From the NCBI RefSeq assembly GCF_008630635.1, contig NZ_CP043869.1, positions 1,178,001 through 1,242,000 of the forward strand: a stretch of 64,000 nt of DNA, read 5' to 3'. The notes below the pieces were generated by a model. That model was not told the origin of the DNA and did not search any database. It saw only the letters and a list, made by a program, of their open reading frames with translations. Every line of letters begins with the position of its first letter. Position 1 is the stretch's first letter. Source of the DNA: Neptunomonas concharum (GTDB lineage Bacteria > Pseudomonadota > Gammaproteobacteria > Pseudomonadales > Balneatricaceae). Both the position numbers and the translations under genes were made by a program. Shown here in pieces: positions 1 through 9,743 of the stretch.

Positions 1-711
1 GGGTATCTCGGTGGAGAGTGGAACCCTTTCGAAAACTACCTTCAAGTGCGACAGTATGAAGCCCACGCCTGGGCTGAAGCCTGGTTCCCTGATCAGGGCT
101 GGGTAAGGTTAGACCCAACTGCAGCTGTTGCGCCTGAGCGTATTCTTCAGCCGTTTGATGAACTGTTTGGTGATGCCCCCGAGTTTGCTACCGAAACAGC
201 CTTCTCGCTAATTAACCTAGAGAGTAATGTACAATGGATAGGGCAGCTACGGTTGCGCTATGAAGCACTTAACTACCAGTGGCATCGTTGGGTACTCGGT
301 TATCATCATCAGCAAAATAACCTGATACAGGATTGGCTGGGTGGTATCAGCGTGCTCAAGATGCTGATGGTGTTAGGTTCGATTGCTCTTGTGTTAGGTG
401 CTGTTATCTGGTGGTTATTGCGCACGCCCCGCGTAGCTCTACACGTCTTGGATGAAGATATTGAGGTCCTCAGTCGTCGCCTAGGACGTTTCAATAAATC
501 TTTGGAAAGACAAACGGGAGAGACGGTGATGCACTATGCACAAAGGCTCAGTGAGTCTTTTCCTGAGACACAATCGCTGTTTCTACGTTGGGCAAAAGCT
601 TTTCAGGCGCAACGTTATGCGCCAGGAAGGTATCCGGCTTCAGAGTATCGACTTATCTACAACCAGCTGGCTCGTGAAATAAAACACAAAAAATATCGAG
701 CTAAACCGTAA
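1..711 (+). CDS. TgpA-like transglutaminase domain membrane protein, C-terminal part (cut by left edge)
   Basis: The reading frame is open from base 1, so the start lies outside the window. The visible part begins inside a transglutaminase-like domain: it shows GGEWNP, then VRQYEAHAWAEAWFPDQGW and VRLDPTAAVAPERI, which is the His/Asp part of the catalytic core in the TgpA (DUF3488/DUF4129) family. A hydrophobic membrane segment follows at about visible residues 117-140, then a basic C-terminal tail of about 95 residues. TgpA proteins are inner-membrane proteins with a periplasmic transglutaminase domain. The stop codon overlaps the start of the next gene (TAATG), which suggests translational coupling. 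The family call is firm; the substrate is unknown. Confidence 0.85.
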   Translation, partial: GYLGGEWNPFENYLQVRQYEAHAWAEAWFPDQGWVRLDPTAAVAPERILQPFDELFGDAPEFATETAFSLINLESNVQWIGQLRLRYEALNYQWHRWVLGYHHQQNNLIQDWLGGISVLKMLMVLGSIALVLGAVIWWLLRTPRVALHVLDEDIEVLSRRLGRFNKSLERQTGETVMHYAQRLSESFPETQSLFLRWAKAFQAQRYAPGRYPASEYRLIYNQLAREIKHKKYRAKP

Positions 712-1427
712 TGCGTCGCCACTATACAATTGACTCTGAAGTGGTGGATGTAGAAGTCATTTTAAGCAAGCGGAAAACGGCAGCTATTGAGGTACGCCAG
801 AACAAGGTCAGACTGAAAGCCCCCTTGCGTACGCCTTTAGCTTGGATTGATGAATTTATCTGTTCTAAAGCTCACTGGATAGCGCGTCAATTACGTGAGC
901 AGCGTACCCGTTATGAAAGCCATGCCATAGCGCTTGCTGAAAAACCTGAGGTTTTCTATTTAGGGCAGAGAGTGCCCGTTGTGATTACCGCAGGTGCTTC
1001 CAATACTACATCCCGCCTATCTGAAAAGGGCTTTTTAATTGATATCAGCCGACGGACTCGTCGTGACCAAACGCTGGTTGCTGATGAGTTGCTTCGAAGC
1101 TGGTTTGCGGATCAAGCGAGAATCGACTTAACGCGCCGGTTAGGTTATTTAGCTGAAACCACAGGGATGAAGCCCAAGGGTATGGTTATCGGAAACTATA
1201 AATCCTTATGGGGGCGATGTTCTGCAAAAGGTGAGATCGCACTGAATTGGCGTTTGTTATTAGCGCATCCTGAAGCAATTGATTACGTCATCATCCATGA
1301 ATTGTGTCATTTACGAGAGTTTAATCACTCAGCGCGGTTTTGGAAGTTAGTGGCTGCGCATTGCCCAGACATGGAGATGTACCGGGATTACTTTAGGGAG
1401 CGGAGTGTTTGGTTAAACTGGCGATAG
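711..1427 (+). CDS. YgjP-like (DUF45/M48-type) zinc metalloprotein
   Basis: This 238-aa protein carries HELCHLREFNHSARFW at residues 196-211, the HExxH-N5-H zinc site of the YgjP/DUF45 family. Upstream of it is the family's NYKSLWGRCSAKGEIALNWRLL block (split here at residues 162-183). The family is related to SprT/WLM metallopeptidases, and some members have been reported as nucleotide pyrophosphatases, so peptidase activity should not be assumed. The protein is soluble, with no signal peptide. It starts on the last base of the TgpA-like stop region, so the two are probably co-translated. Confidence 0.85.
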   Translation: MRRHYTIDSEVVDVEVILSKRKTAAIEVRQNKVRLKAPLRTPLAWIDEFICSKAHWIARQLREQRTRYESHAIALAEKPEVFYLGQRVPVVITAGASNTTSRLSEKGFLIDISRRTRRDQTLVADELLRSWFADQARIDLTRRLGYLAETTGMKPKGMVIGNYKSLWGRCSAKGEIALNWRLLLAHPEAIDYVIIHELCHLREFNHSARFWKLVAAHCPDMEMYRDYFRERSVWLNWR

Positions 1428-1619
1428 CGCCTTAGGCTGCAAAGGTGTTACTGGAGTTGTACTAAATGATGAGATGAATTTTGCTATTTTTGTATCAAAA
1501 TTGACACAATTTAGAGTGATTTCTATAGGTTATGCTACATTTTAATGATTAAAAATCATGATAGATTGGTTAAGTAATCAGTGAGCCACAGCTAATAAAA
1601 ATAATGCTAAGGAAAGACT

Positions 1620-3413
1620 ATGAGCTTATACGGTGCAATTGAGCGAACTTTTTTCAACTCACTCACCAAAAAAATTGTGGGTAATGTTCTGTTTCTGTTA
1701 GCCCCCCATCTCGTCTTGTTATTTGTTGGCTTCTCTTTTTCTGAAGAGTTTGTAGCCACACTTAAGGGCATGAACCTATCGGATGAGCAAAGCTCTCTAT
1801 TGTTAGAGATATTCGATCGGTTTTTATCGGTGGGGACCATTACCGTAGTTATCGCATTATTGGCGGGGGTTTTCTCTATCTTCTTTATGCGTCATCTCTT
1901 TCTTCGGCCAGTCAGTGCAATAACGCAAGTTCTGCGGCAAATTAAAGAGAAGGATGGTGATATTTCTGTGACGTTACCTGAGTTCACTCATGACGAAATC
2001 ACCGATATGGCCGTTAGCTATAACCAATTTTCTGACAGTTTGAAAAAGATGATTGCGGAGTCTCGCCGCCGTAGTGTTAGCGTGGCCTTAAGTGCGACGC
2101 GTTTACAAAAAGTGTTATCACAGGCTTCCGCTTCTGTGTCGAAGCAGGAAGAGCAAGCGCAGTTGGTGTTCCAATCCAGTCAGGAGGCGACGCAAGCTAT
2201 TGATGAGGTGGCTGGCAGTACTCTGATGATTGGTGAGAAAAACGGCGCTAATATGCAAGAAGTGCGCACCTCAAGCCAAGAGCTTATGAAGGTTCTGGAT
2301 CAGATTAAATCCATTAGAGAACTCGTCAACAGCTTTCAGGATACTGTCGCGAAATTAAGTGAAAATTCCACGAATATCACCCATATACTATCGATGGTTC
2401 AAGACTTCTCGGATCAGACTAATTTGCTTGCACTAAATGCATCAATTGAAGCTGCTCGTGCGGGTGATGCGGGGCGAGGCTTTGCCGTGGTTGCTGATGA
2501 GGTCCGGAATTTATCAAGACAAGTAAGTGTGGCTACGAGTGAGATTGATAAAAACATTGGTGAAATGACTTCGTTGGTAGAAAGTACACGTACCAGTGCC
2601 GTTGATATTCAGGATTATGTACAAAATACGGAAGGCTTTATCGAAAATACTAATTCACAGTTTTTGAAGTTGGTGGATGATTTTGAAGAGGTGAATTCTC
2701 AGTTGTCGGGGATCAGTGCTGCCATCGATGAGCTTTCTTATACGAACAAACAGTCCCATCAGCACGTGTCCGAAATTACGGATATTGCGCAAGAGATTAA
2801 GCATGAGATGGATGAGTCACAAAAACACTCCAGTGAACTGGAAGTGGCTACCGAAGAGACTCAAGAGCTTCTATCTCGCTTTATTATCGGTTACGGCGGT
2901 TTTGAAAGCATGATCCTTTCGGGTCGCAAGTGGGCGCAACAAACCACTCAAGCCATTCAGAAATTAGCTGATAGTGGACATAACATATTTGATACGCAGT
3001 ATCGTCGTACCAATGATGGACAGCAGCCAGAAAAATATGACCTGAGCTATACGAATGAGTTTGAGGCCCAGTTACAACCACTTTTTGATCGTTTTATTAG
3101 CGAGCGATCTGAGTTCATTTATGCGATTGCGATTGATAAAAATGGCTATGCACCAGCTCATCACGCTAAAGTATCCCACCCTATTACAGGAGACTTTTCG
3201 GTTGATAATCTGAAAAGTCGCCATAGACGAATTTTTGTGGGCAATCGTGCAGAAATTAGGCGTGCATCTCATACATCGCCTTTCCTACTGCAGACGTTTA
3301 TTCGGGATACGGGCGAGGTACTAAATGATCTATCGATACCGATTTATATCAATGGGCAACATTGGGGAGCTTTGATTATGGGCTTTAACCCAGAGACATT
3401 ACTTCAGGACTAA
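1620..3413 (+). CDS. Methyl-accepting chemotaxis protein with a C-terminal sensor domain
   Basis: A 597-aa chemoreceptor. Two membrane segments near residues 18-42 and 68-95 enclose only a short loop, so there is no large periplasmic sensor. A HAMP-like region follows, then the MCP signalling hairpin tip ([20 protein letters not shown], about residues 270-290). After the coiled coil comes an extra domain of about 170 residues (from about 425 to the end) containing [14 protein letters not shown] and a final GALIMGF, which reads like a PAS/Cache-type sensor fold placed at the C terminus and so in the cytoplasm. AAGGA lies 6 bases before the ATG. The gene stands alone and is closed by a hairpin shared with modF. 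Confidence 0.88.
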   Translation: MSLYGAIERTFFNSLTKKIVGNVLFLLAPHLVLLFVGFSFSEEFVATLKGMNLSDEQSSLLLEIFDRFLSVGTITVVIALLAGVFSIFFMRHLFLRPVSAITQVLRQIKEKDGDISVTLPEFTHDEITDMAVSYNQFSDSLKKMIAESRRRSVSVALSATRLQKVLSQASASVSKQEEQAQLVFQSSQEATQAIDEVAGSTLMIGEKNGANMQEVRTSSQELMKVLDQIKSIRELVNSFQDTVAKLSENSTNITHILSMVQDFSDQTNLLALNASIEAARAGDAGRGFAVVADEVRNLSRQVSVATSEIDKNIGEMTSLVESTRTSAVDIQDYVQNTEGFIENTNSQFLKLVDDFEEVNSQLSGISAAIDELSYTNKQSHQHVSEITDIAQEIKHEMDESQKHSSELEVATEETQELLSRFIIGYGGFESMILSGRKWAQQTTQAIQKLADSGHNIFDTQYRRTNDGQQPEKYDLSYTNEFEAQLQPLFDRFISERSEFIYAIAIDKNGYAPAHHAKVSHPITGDFSVDNLKSRHRRIFVGNRAEIRRASHTSPFLLQTFIRDTGEVLNDLSIPIYINGQHWGALIMGFNPETLLQD

Positions 3414-3423
3414 GTAATATGTT

Positions 3424-3455
3424 GTGCGCCCTATGGAGTATCCTTTAGGGCGCAT
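3424..3455. terminator. Bidirectional hairpin between convergent MCP and modF
   Basis: GCGCCCTA and TAGGGCGC form an 8-bp perfect stem with a 12-base loop in the gap between two convergent genes. The T-run after it is weak on both strands, so termination efficiency is uncertain. Confidence 0.6.
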
Positions 3456-3464
3456 GCACTTTGT

Positions 3465-4883
3465 TTAGCGTTTTTCCAGTGCGAGATAGTTATCAATCCC
3501 TTTGATTTTGTCTTCAGGGTGGTGGTTTACATAGAGCACTGAGGTCTCGCTCCCTGCGCAGATTTTTTCAATCAACGCTAAAACGAGTTGGCGGTTCATA
3601 TCATCTAAGCCTAAACAAGGTTCATCCAGAATCAGCAAAGGCGGGTGCTTGACCATCGCTCGTGCGATCAACAGAAGACGCTGATCACCATAAGAGAGTT
3701 TATTAAACGGCTCATCAGCCCTATCGTTCATACCCAACAGAGCCAACCATTCGTCAGCTATCTTTTTCTGTCGCTCAGTGGCTTTTGTATATAGACCAAT
3801 ACTATCGTAGAAGCCTGAAATGATGACGTTCCTTAAGCCTGTACCTACCTTGTATTCCCATTGTAGTGCGGTCGATACATAACCAATAAACTGCTTAATT
3901 TGCCAGATACTTTCACCTTTACCTCGTTGAAAGCCAAAGACGAAAATATCGTTTACATAGCACTGTGGGTGGTCACCTGTGATTAACGACAAAAGCCCTG
4001 TCTTTCCACTACCGTTGGGGCCGCTGAGTTGCCAGTGCTGATTGCGCTCAATGGTCCAGTCCAATGAGTCGATGATCTTGTGGCCATCATAGGTAATGTT
4101 GATTTTATTTAGGCGAACCAGTGGTTGGTTTGGATCTAATGGAGGTAGACGATTGTCTGGATCTGCTTCCGGTACTTCAAGATTCGTTGTTTTAAGGTGG
4201 AGCAGTTGATAAAGCTCGCTATAGGCTTTGTCGTCGTTGCGCTCGATTTGCAGTTGTAAGCGTCCATGATCCACATAGGCTATATGGGTAATAAACTCAG
4301 GAAACTCATCAAAACGGTTTAATACCATTACCATCGGAACCGTTTCCACTAGCGAAGCTAAGTAATGTTGCAGCATCTCCAGTGTATGGGCGTCTAAGCC
4401 ATCAAACGGTTCATCCAAAATAAGGAGATCCGGTTCGCTTGCCAGTGCCCGAATCAGCATGACTTTACGAGATTCTCCGGTAGATAGCTTGCGAAATGAA
4501 CGATTAACCAGTCCCTCTAATTTGAACATCGTCACAAGCTTATCAATCAGTTCTGGGTTCCTGCCATTTTCACTGAGAATCTCATGGACAGGTGTGCCTT
4601 CGGAAATAACATCCATAATATCGGCATCATCTTTTTTTCGCTCGCGCTCGATGAGCTCTGCTTGAGCTTCAAAAGAGACTAGTCCGACCTTATCCGGGAG
4701 GCCTTCGATGCTACCCAAAAGTTGATTGCCCGCGCCGGCTAAAATAGCGGCTAGTGCGGACTTGCCTGAACCGTTAGCGCCGGTAATGACCCAATGCTGG
4801 CTATCATCCAGTTGCCAATTGATATCATCCATCTGGAAACGATCATCGAAATTAACGCTAAGATTGTCGAGACGAATATTCAT
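3465..4883 (-). CDS. modF: Double ABC ATPase, ModF-like
   Basis: This 472-aa protein has two ABC ATPase domains and no membrane segment. The first has Walker A GANGSGKS and signature LSTGESRK with Walker B LLILDEPFDGLD; the second has GPNGSGKTG, LSYGDQRL and LLILDEPCLGLDD. Length and order match E. coli ModF (PhrA), a protein associated with molybdate transport and photorepair. No modABC genes are nearby, so a molybdate role is a family inference only. In enterobacteria modF sits near phrB; here phrB is about 13 kb away. The start ATG follows an upstream AAAAGGAG at good spacing. Confidence 0.85.
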   Translation of the reverse strand: MNIRLDNLSVNFDDRFQMDDINWQLDDSQHWVITGANGSGKSALAAILAGAGNQLLGSIEGLPDKVGLVSFEAQAELIERERKKDDADIMDVISEGTPVHEILSENGRNPELIDKLVTMFKLEGLVNRSFRKLSTGESRKVMLIRALASEPDLLILDEPFDGLDAHTLEMLQHYLASLVETVPMVMVLNRFDEFPEFITHIAYVDHGRLQLQIERNDDKAYSELYQLLHLKTTNLEVPEADPDNRLPPLDPNQPLVRLNKINITYDGHKIIDSLDWTIERNQHWQLSGPNGSGKTGLLSLITGDHPQCYVNDIFVFGFQRGKGESIWQIKQFIGYVSTALQWEYKVGTGLRNVIISGFYDSIGLYTKATERQKKIADEWLALLGMNDRADEPFNKLSYGDQRLLLIARAMVKHPPLLILDEPCLGLDDMNRQLVLALIEKICAGSETSVLYVNHHPEDKIKGIDNYLALEKR

Positions 4884-4932
4884 ATGTACCCGGTATTAGT
4901 TTTCAAAAGGAGAACAATTAAGACAAAGCTCA

Positions 4933-4967
4933 GTTAAAAAAAAGGCTAGGAGCAAAGTCCCAGCCTT
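4933..4967 (-). terminator. Rho-independent terminator of ilvC
   Basis: Read on the minus strand, AAGGCT pairs with AGCCTT, with inner GGA/TCC pairing, and is followed by a run of eight T. It lies just beyond the ilvC stop. Confidence 0.8.
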
Positions 4968-5002
4968 CTATGACCTAAGCAAAAGCTCAGGGGTGATCCA
5001 AA

Positions 5003-6478
5003 TTAAACGATCTTTTTCATGTCAGCCATATGGCCACGAAGTACTGCACCGATTGCTTCCACTGGGTGCGAACGCAGAGCTGTGTTTACTTCGATCAGGC
5101 GAGCGTTGTCCACGCCAGTGTCTTCTAGCTCAAGGCCCTTACCGATTACGTCGGTTTTTATGCCCTTCATGAAGTCAGCTAGCAGAGGCAAGCAAGCGTG
5201 GTTGTATAGGTAGCAACCATATTCAGCTGTATCAGAGATAGTTGCGTTCATCTCGTACAACTTCTTACGTGCGATCGTGTTTGCGATCAGCGGTGTTTCG
5301 TGCAGAGACTCGTAATATGCTGAATCAGCAATAATACCCGCAGCAGTCATAGTCTCGAATGCCAGTTCAACACCCGCTTTAACCATCGCGACCATCAGGA
5401 TACCTTTATCGAAGTATTCCTGCTCAGAGATTTCGTAATCGCCAGCTGGTGTTTTCTCAAATGCGGTTTCAGCGGTTTCAGCGCGCCAGCCCAGCAGGTT
5501 TTTGTCATCGTTTGCCCAATCTTCCATCATAACGCGGGAGAAAGTGCCATCAATGATATCGTCCTGATGCTTGTTATACAGCGGACGCATGATTTGCTTC
5601 AGTTCTTCTGCTAAATCAAATGCTTTAATTTTAGCTGGGTTAGAAAGGCGATCCAGCATATTGGTGACACCACCGTATTTCAGGGCTTCTGTGATCGTTT
5701 CCCAGCCGTACTGGATCAACTTAGAGGCGTAACCCGGTTCGATACCTTCTTCAACCATCTTATCGAAGCACAACAAAGAGCCTGTCTGTAACATACCGCA
5801 CAGGATTGTTTGTTCGCCCATCAGGTCAGATTTTACTTCCGCGATGAAAGATGACATCAACACGCCTGCTTTGTGGCCGCCAGTACCCGCAGCATAGGCT
5901 TTAGCCAGCGCTAGGCCTTCACCTTTAGGGTCGTTGTCTTCGTGAACAGCGATCAAAGTAGGAACGCCGAAGCCACGAACATATTCATTACGTACTTCAG
6001 AGCCTGGGCACTTAGGTGCAACCATGATAACAGTCAGGTCTTCACGGATTTTCATGCCTTCTTCAACAATGTTGAAACCGTGAGAGTAAGACAAACAAGC
6101 GCCTTCTTTCATCAGTGGCATAACTGCATTTACAACGGAAGTGTGTTGCTTATCGGGTGTCAGGTTCAGAACAACGTCAGCTGTAGGGATCAGTTCTTCA
6201 TAAGTACCCACAACGAAACCATTCTCAGTCGCATTCTTCCAGGATTGGCGTTTCTCTGCGATAGCTGCTTCACGCAGGGCGTAAGAAACATCACAACCGC
6301 TATCACGCAGGTTCATACCCTGTGCCAGACCTTGAGCGCCACAACCGATAACAACCATTTTCTTGCCTTTAAGCGCTTCAACGCCGTCGCTGAATTCATC
6401 GATAGACATGAAGCGGCACTTGCCTAGTTGCTCTAGCTGTTCACGCAAAGGTAGCGTGTTGAAGTAGTTATTTGACAT
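5003..6478 (-). CDS. ilvC: Ketol-acid reductoisomerase, class II (long form)
   Basis: This 491-aa enzyme converts acetolactate and acetohydroxybutyrate to the dihydroxy acids of valine, leucine and isoleucine synthesis, using NADPH and Mg2+. The length fits the class II form of enterobacteria rather than the 330-aa class I form. The Rossmann motif [12 protein letters not shown] is at residues 43-54, and metal-site segments such as [10 protein letters not shown] and [12 protein letters not shown] are visible. The gene is divergent from an IlvY-type LysR gene, with an ATAC-N7-GTAT box between them, so inducer-dependent activation as in E. coli is likely. A terminator follows the stop. Confidence 0.97.
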   Translation of the reverse strand: MSNNYFNTLPLREQLEQLGKCRFMSIDEFSDGVEALKGKKMVVIGCGAQGLAQGMNLRDSGCDVSYALREAAIAEKRQSWKNATENGFVVGTYEELIPTADVVLNLTPDKQHTSVVNAVMPLMKEGACLSYSHGFNIVEEGMKIREDLTVIMVAPKCPGSEVRNEYVRGFGVPTLIAVHEDNDPKGEGLALAKAYAAGTGGHKAGVLMSSFIAEVKSDLMGEQTILCGMLQTGSLLCFDKMVEEGIEPGYASKLIQYGWETITEALKYGGVTNMLDRLSNPAKIKAFDLAEELKQIMRPLYNKHQDDIIDGTFSRVMMEDWANDDKNLLGWRAETAETAFEKTPAGDYEISEQEYFDKGILMVAMVKAGVELAFETMTAAGIIADSAYYESLHETPLIANTIARKKLYEMNATISDTAEYGCYLYNHACLPLLADFMKGIKTDVIGKGLELEDTGVDNARLIEVNTALRSHPVEAIGAVLRGHMADMKKIV

Positions 6479-6549
6479 GACTGATATTCCGTTTAATTAA
6501 GTAATCATTGGGGCTGCAGTAACAACGGCAGCCCTGAAAGTAAACATCG

Positions 6550-6568
6550 CAATACTGAAGGGGTATTG
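6550..6568. promoter_or_regulatory. LysR-type operator in the ilvC-ilvY gap
   Basis: CAATAC at 6550-6555 and GTATTG at 6563-6568 form a perfect inverted repeat with a 7-base spacer. It contains ATAC-N7-GTAT, a known form of the LysR T-N11-A binding box. It lies about 75 bases upstream of ilvC, between it and the divergent regulator. IlvY binding is inferred from this context. Confidence 0.65.
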
Positions 6569-6708
6569 TATCGCTAATACCAATGAGCGGCGTGGCTCAT
6601 TCTGATATTTTTAGTGTGGGTACTGTAGCGAAAATTATTTCTTCCGTAAATCGATATAAATGCAACATAATGTATCAATATGTGAAACGATGGTGGGTGT
6701 AATCAGAG

Positions 6709-7596
6709 ATGGATACAAAAACGCTCAAACACTTTTTGGCACTGGCGGATACACTGCACTTTGGTCGTGCCAGTGCTGCTTGTTTTATCAGCATCTCTGC
6801 GTTGTCACGCAATATTCGGCAGCTGGAAGATGAGTTAGGTGTTGTACTGTTTCAGCGTGATAATCGCTCTGTTGTACTAACCAGCGAAGGTGAGAAATTT
6901 GTTTTATATTCCCGGGAAGCGATCTCTCGATGGGATATGATACGTAACGAGTTAGCAGGCTCTGGTAATCAATTACACGGTGAGGTGAGCTTATATTGCT
7001 CCGTAACCGCAGTGTACAGTATTTTGTTTGACCTCTTCAGCCGTTTTCGCAACAACTACCCAAGCATTGAAATTAAGTTACATACCGGTGACCCTGAGCA
7101 TGCAATTGCTAGAGTGATAGGGGGGGAGGACGATATCTCGATTGCTGCTTGTCCTGCGACGTTGCCTCGTGGTTTGGCGTTTCAGCCGATTACCGTTTCC
7201 CCTTTGGTTTTTATCGCGCCTGCGGAACAAACCGATCTTGACCTGCCCACTATTGCTCCCAACTCCCCTGAGGAGTGGGCTAAAGTGCCCATGGTTCTCT
7301 CTGAGGGTGGATTGGCACGTAATCGCATTGATGCGTGGTTTAAGAAAATGGGTATAAATCCTAGGGTTTATGCTCAGGTGGCGGGTAACGAGGCGATTGT
7401 GAGTATGGTGAGTTTAGGGTTAGGCGTAGGTGTTGTGCCTAAAATTGTTCTGGAAAACAGTCCTGTGGCAACACGGGTGAAGATCTTGGATGTACAGCCT
7501 GCTTTACAACCTTATGATGTGGGTATGTTTGCTTTACAGCGCAGTTTGAAAAACCCGTTGGTCAATGCGGTATGGTCGCTGGTGGGGGAGTCGTGA
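6709..7596 (+). CDS. ilvY: LysR-family activator IlvY
   Basis: A 295-aa LysR-type regulator. The N-terminal winged HTH is seen as LKHFLALADTLHFGRASAAC followed by ISALSRNIRQLEDELG, which is very close to IlvY of enterobacteria. The effector domain includes the GLGVGVVPKIVLENSP block. In E. coli, IlvY activates ilvC when acetolactate or acetohydroxybutyrate binds. Divergent placement from ilvC supports the assignment. No strong Shine-Dalgarno is visible before the ATG. Confidence 0.9.
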   Translation: MDTKTLKHFLALADTLHFGRASAACFISISALSRNIRQLEDELGVVLFQRDNRSVVLTSEGEKFVLYSREAISRWDMIRNELAGSGNQLHGEVSLYCSVTAVYSILFDLFSRFRNNYPSIEIKLHTGDPEHAIARVIGGEDDISIAACPATLPRGLAFQPITVSPLVFIAPAEQTDLDLPTIAPNSPEEWAKVPMVLSEGGLARNRIDAWFKKMGINPRVYAQVAGNEAIVSMVSLGLGVGVVPKIVLENSPVATRVKILDVQPALQPYDVGMFALQRSLKNPLVNAVWSLVGES

Positions 7597-7671
7597 GCGG
7601 CTATTGTTAAGACGATTGTTAATCTTTGTGGTCTCAAAAGGTTGTGTATCTTTATTTAGAGCGGAGGTCGT

Positions 7672-9654
7672 TTGGAAAAAAAGGCTCAAATGCAGCACTT
7701 ACCATTAGTTTGGGCAGGCCCCATCTTGCGTCGAATGCAGCCCAGCCGATTGACGTTTTGGCTAGCTGTTTCTTCACCCGTGGAAGCCAAGCTTGCCTTG
7801 TTACCTGATCAGCAAGCGCCGATACATATTGAACCCGATAGTCTGCAGCAATCTACGCTCTGCTTAAAGGCAGGAAAGCACCTGTGTTTTTTACTGATTG
7901 ATCTGCCGCTAGCAGAACCGTTACCTGAGGACTGCTGGATCGGCTATAACTTGAGCTTGAAGAGAGAAGGCGCGTCTGAGTGTGAGTGGTTAGATTGGCG
8001 GTGCTGGGCTCCTGATCTTTGTTATCCCGACAAGGTGTCGCCCGGGTTTGTTTTACGTTCTCGTATACAAAATATGCTTCATGGCTCCTGCCGAAAGCCT
8101 CACCACCGTTTAAATAACTCTGCTGCTTCAGAGCAATCGTCCGATGGTTTAAATCGAGCAGATGACTTTTTGCAGGCCCACGTGCATTCAGCTGAGCAGT
8201 GGCCCAGTGTGTTAATCATGTCAGGGGATCAAATTTACGCGGATGATGTTGCGGCGCCTATGCTGGTGGCAATTCATCGTTTTATTCAAGTGTTAGGCTT
8301 GCCTAGTGAGTCATTTGAGGGTGTTGATCCTTTACCGATGCCAGATGCAACACCCTTGTATGAGCAAGATGCTCATTACTATAAACGTGAAACCTTACTT
8401 CCTGATACGAACGCTAATGCGGCATTAAAAGACCTTTTGTTTGGTGGTACTCGAAAACCGATATTTACCTCAGACAACGCGCAGAATCACCTAATGACAT
8501 TAGCTGAGGTGCTGGCTATGTATCTGTTGGTTTGGTCCCCTGAGCCTTGGCGTCTAATAGGTTTAGAGGCTCCTTCTGAATTATCCGATGAGCACCGAGA
8601 GACATACCAGCAAGAACAAAAGGAGATAGCGAGCTTTGCGGCTTCTTTAAGTGAAGCACGCCGTGTTTTAGCGCACCTTCCTGTTGCGATGATTTTTGAT
8701 GATCATGATATAACAGATGACTGGAACCTGACCGCTCAATGGGAGCAGACGGCCTACGGGAACCCATTATCTAATCGTATTATTGGCAATACCTTGTTGG
8801 GCTACTTAATCTGTCAAGGGTGGGGCAATGCGCCAGAAAAGTTCTCGAAAGCGCTCATGCAGGAGGTTCAGGATGCCCTCTCTCAGCCAGGCGAGGGAGT
8901 GCATGAGCAACTCATTGAGCAGTTATATCGTTTTTCCGATTGGCACTACCGATGGGACACGCAGCCTGTCTTGTTAGTATTGGATACGAGGACTCGTCGT
9001 TGGCGATCCGAGAGGTCATTAGATAAGCCATCAGGGCTAATGGATTGGGAGGCGATAACCGACTTACAAGCAGATCTGGTTGGACACGATGCTGTCGTGC
9101 TTGTTTCGCCAGCTCCCATTTTTGGTGTCAAGCTGATTGAGTCTATTCAAAAAGTGTTTACATGGTTTGGGCACCCTCTTATGGTCGATGCTGAAAACTG
9201 GATGGCCCACCGCGGTTCAGCTCATGCATTGATGAACCTATTCCGGCATTCCAAAACACCACGGAACTTTGTCATTCTATCCGGCGATGTACACTACTCC
9301 TTTGTTTACGATATTGAGCTGCGTGGTCGGCAGCGCGGTCCAGATATTTGGCAAATTACAAGTAGTGGTTTACGAAATGAATTCCCGACACGATTGTTGG
9401 ATATATTCGACCGGCTTAATCGTTGGCTATATGCGCCTTGGTCACCCTTAAACTGGCTGACCAAGCGCCGTCGAATGAAGGTGATTCCAAGGCGCCCCGT
9501 ACCTGCGTCACGAGGGGAGCGGTTAGTCAATGATGCAGGAATTGGGCTGGTTGAATTGTCTGTTGATGGGAGGCCTGTTCGTGCATTGCAGTTGTGTGCT
9601 GATGGCCGAGATATTGAGTTTGAATTGTACGAACCTGAGGCGCATTGGCAGTAA
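7672..9654 (+). CDS. PhoD-like metallophosphatase family protein
   Basis: A 660-aa protein with the metallophosphatase motifs of the PhoD-like family: SGDQIYADD near residue 185, IFDDHDITDDWN near residue 343 and LSGDVHYSF near residue 536. There is no signal peptide, so unlike secreted PhoD it is probably cytoplasmic. The substrate is unknown. The TTG start at 7672 is preferred because GCGGAGG lies 4 bases upstream; the first ATG (7690) has no comparable site. It stands between ilvY and an aldehyde dehydrogenase and shows no obvious functional link to either. Confidence 0.82.
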   Translation: MEKKAQMQHLPLVWAGPILRRMQPSRLTFWLAVSSPVEAKLALLPDQQAPIHIEPDSLQQSTLCLKAGKHLCFLLIDLPLAEPLPEDCWIGYNLSLKREGASECEWLDWRCWAPDLCYPDKVSPGFVLRSRIQNMLHGSCRKPHHRLNNSAASEQSSDGLNRADDFLQAHVHSAEQWPSVLIMSGDQIYADDVAAPMLVAIHRFIQVLGLPSESFEGVDPLPMPDATPLYEQDAHYYKRETLLPDTNANAALKDLLFGGTRKPIFTSDNAQNHLMTLAEVLAMYLLVWSPEPWRLIGLEAPSELSDEHRETYQQEQKEIASFAASLSEARRVLAHLPVAMIFDDHDITDDWNLTAQWEQTAYGNPLSNRIIGNTLLGYLICQGWGNAPEKFSKALMQEVQDALSQPGEGVHEQLIEQLYRFSDWHYRWDTQPVLLVLDTRTRRWRSERSLDKPSGLMDWEAITDLQADLVGHDAVVLVSPAPIFGVKLIESIQKVFTWFGHPLMVDAENWMAHRGSAHALMNLFRHSKTPRNFVILSGDVHYSFVYDIELRGRQRGPDIWQITSSGLRNEFPTRLLDIFDRLNRWLYAPWSPLNWLTKRRRMKVIPRRPVPASRGERLVNDAGIGLVELSVDGRPVRALQLCADGRDIEFELYEPEAHWQ

Positions 9655-9743
9655 GCAATAACACTGGAATGATTGAAGCAATGTTAAAGTAATGGTAAAC
9701 CTGTATTTTTGATAATAACAATACAGATGAGACTAGTTTCAGC

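Noticed and set aside
5942-6427. 161-aa plus-strand open frame within ilvC
   Set aside because: It is antisense to a highly conserved enzyme, has no family resemblance and follows the codon pattern of the real gene.
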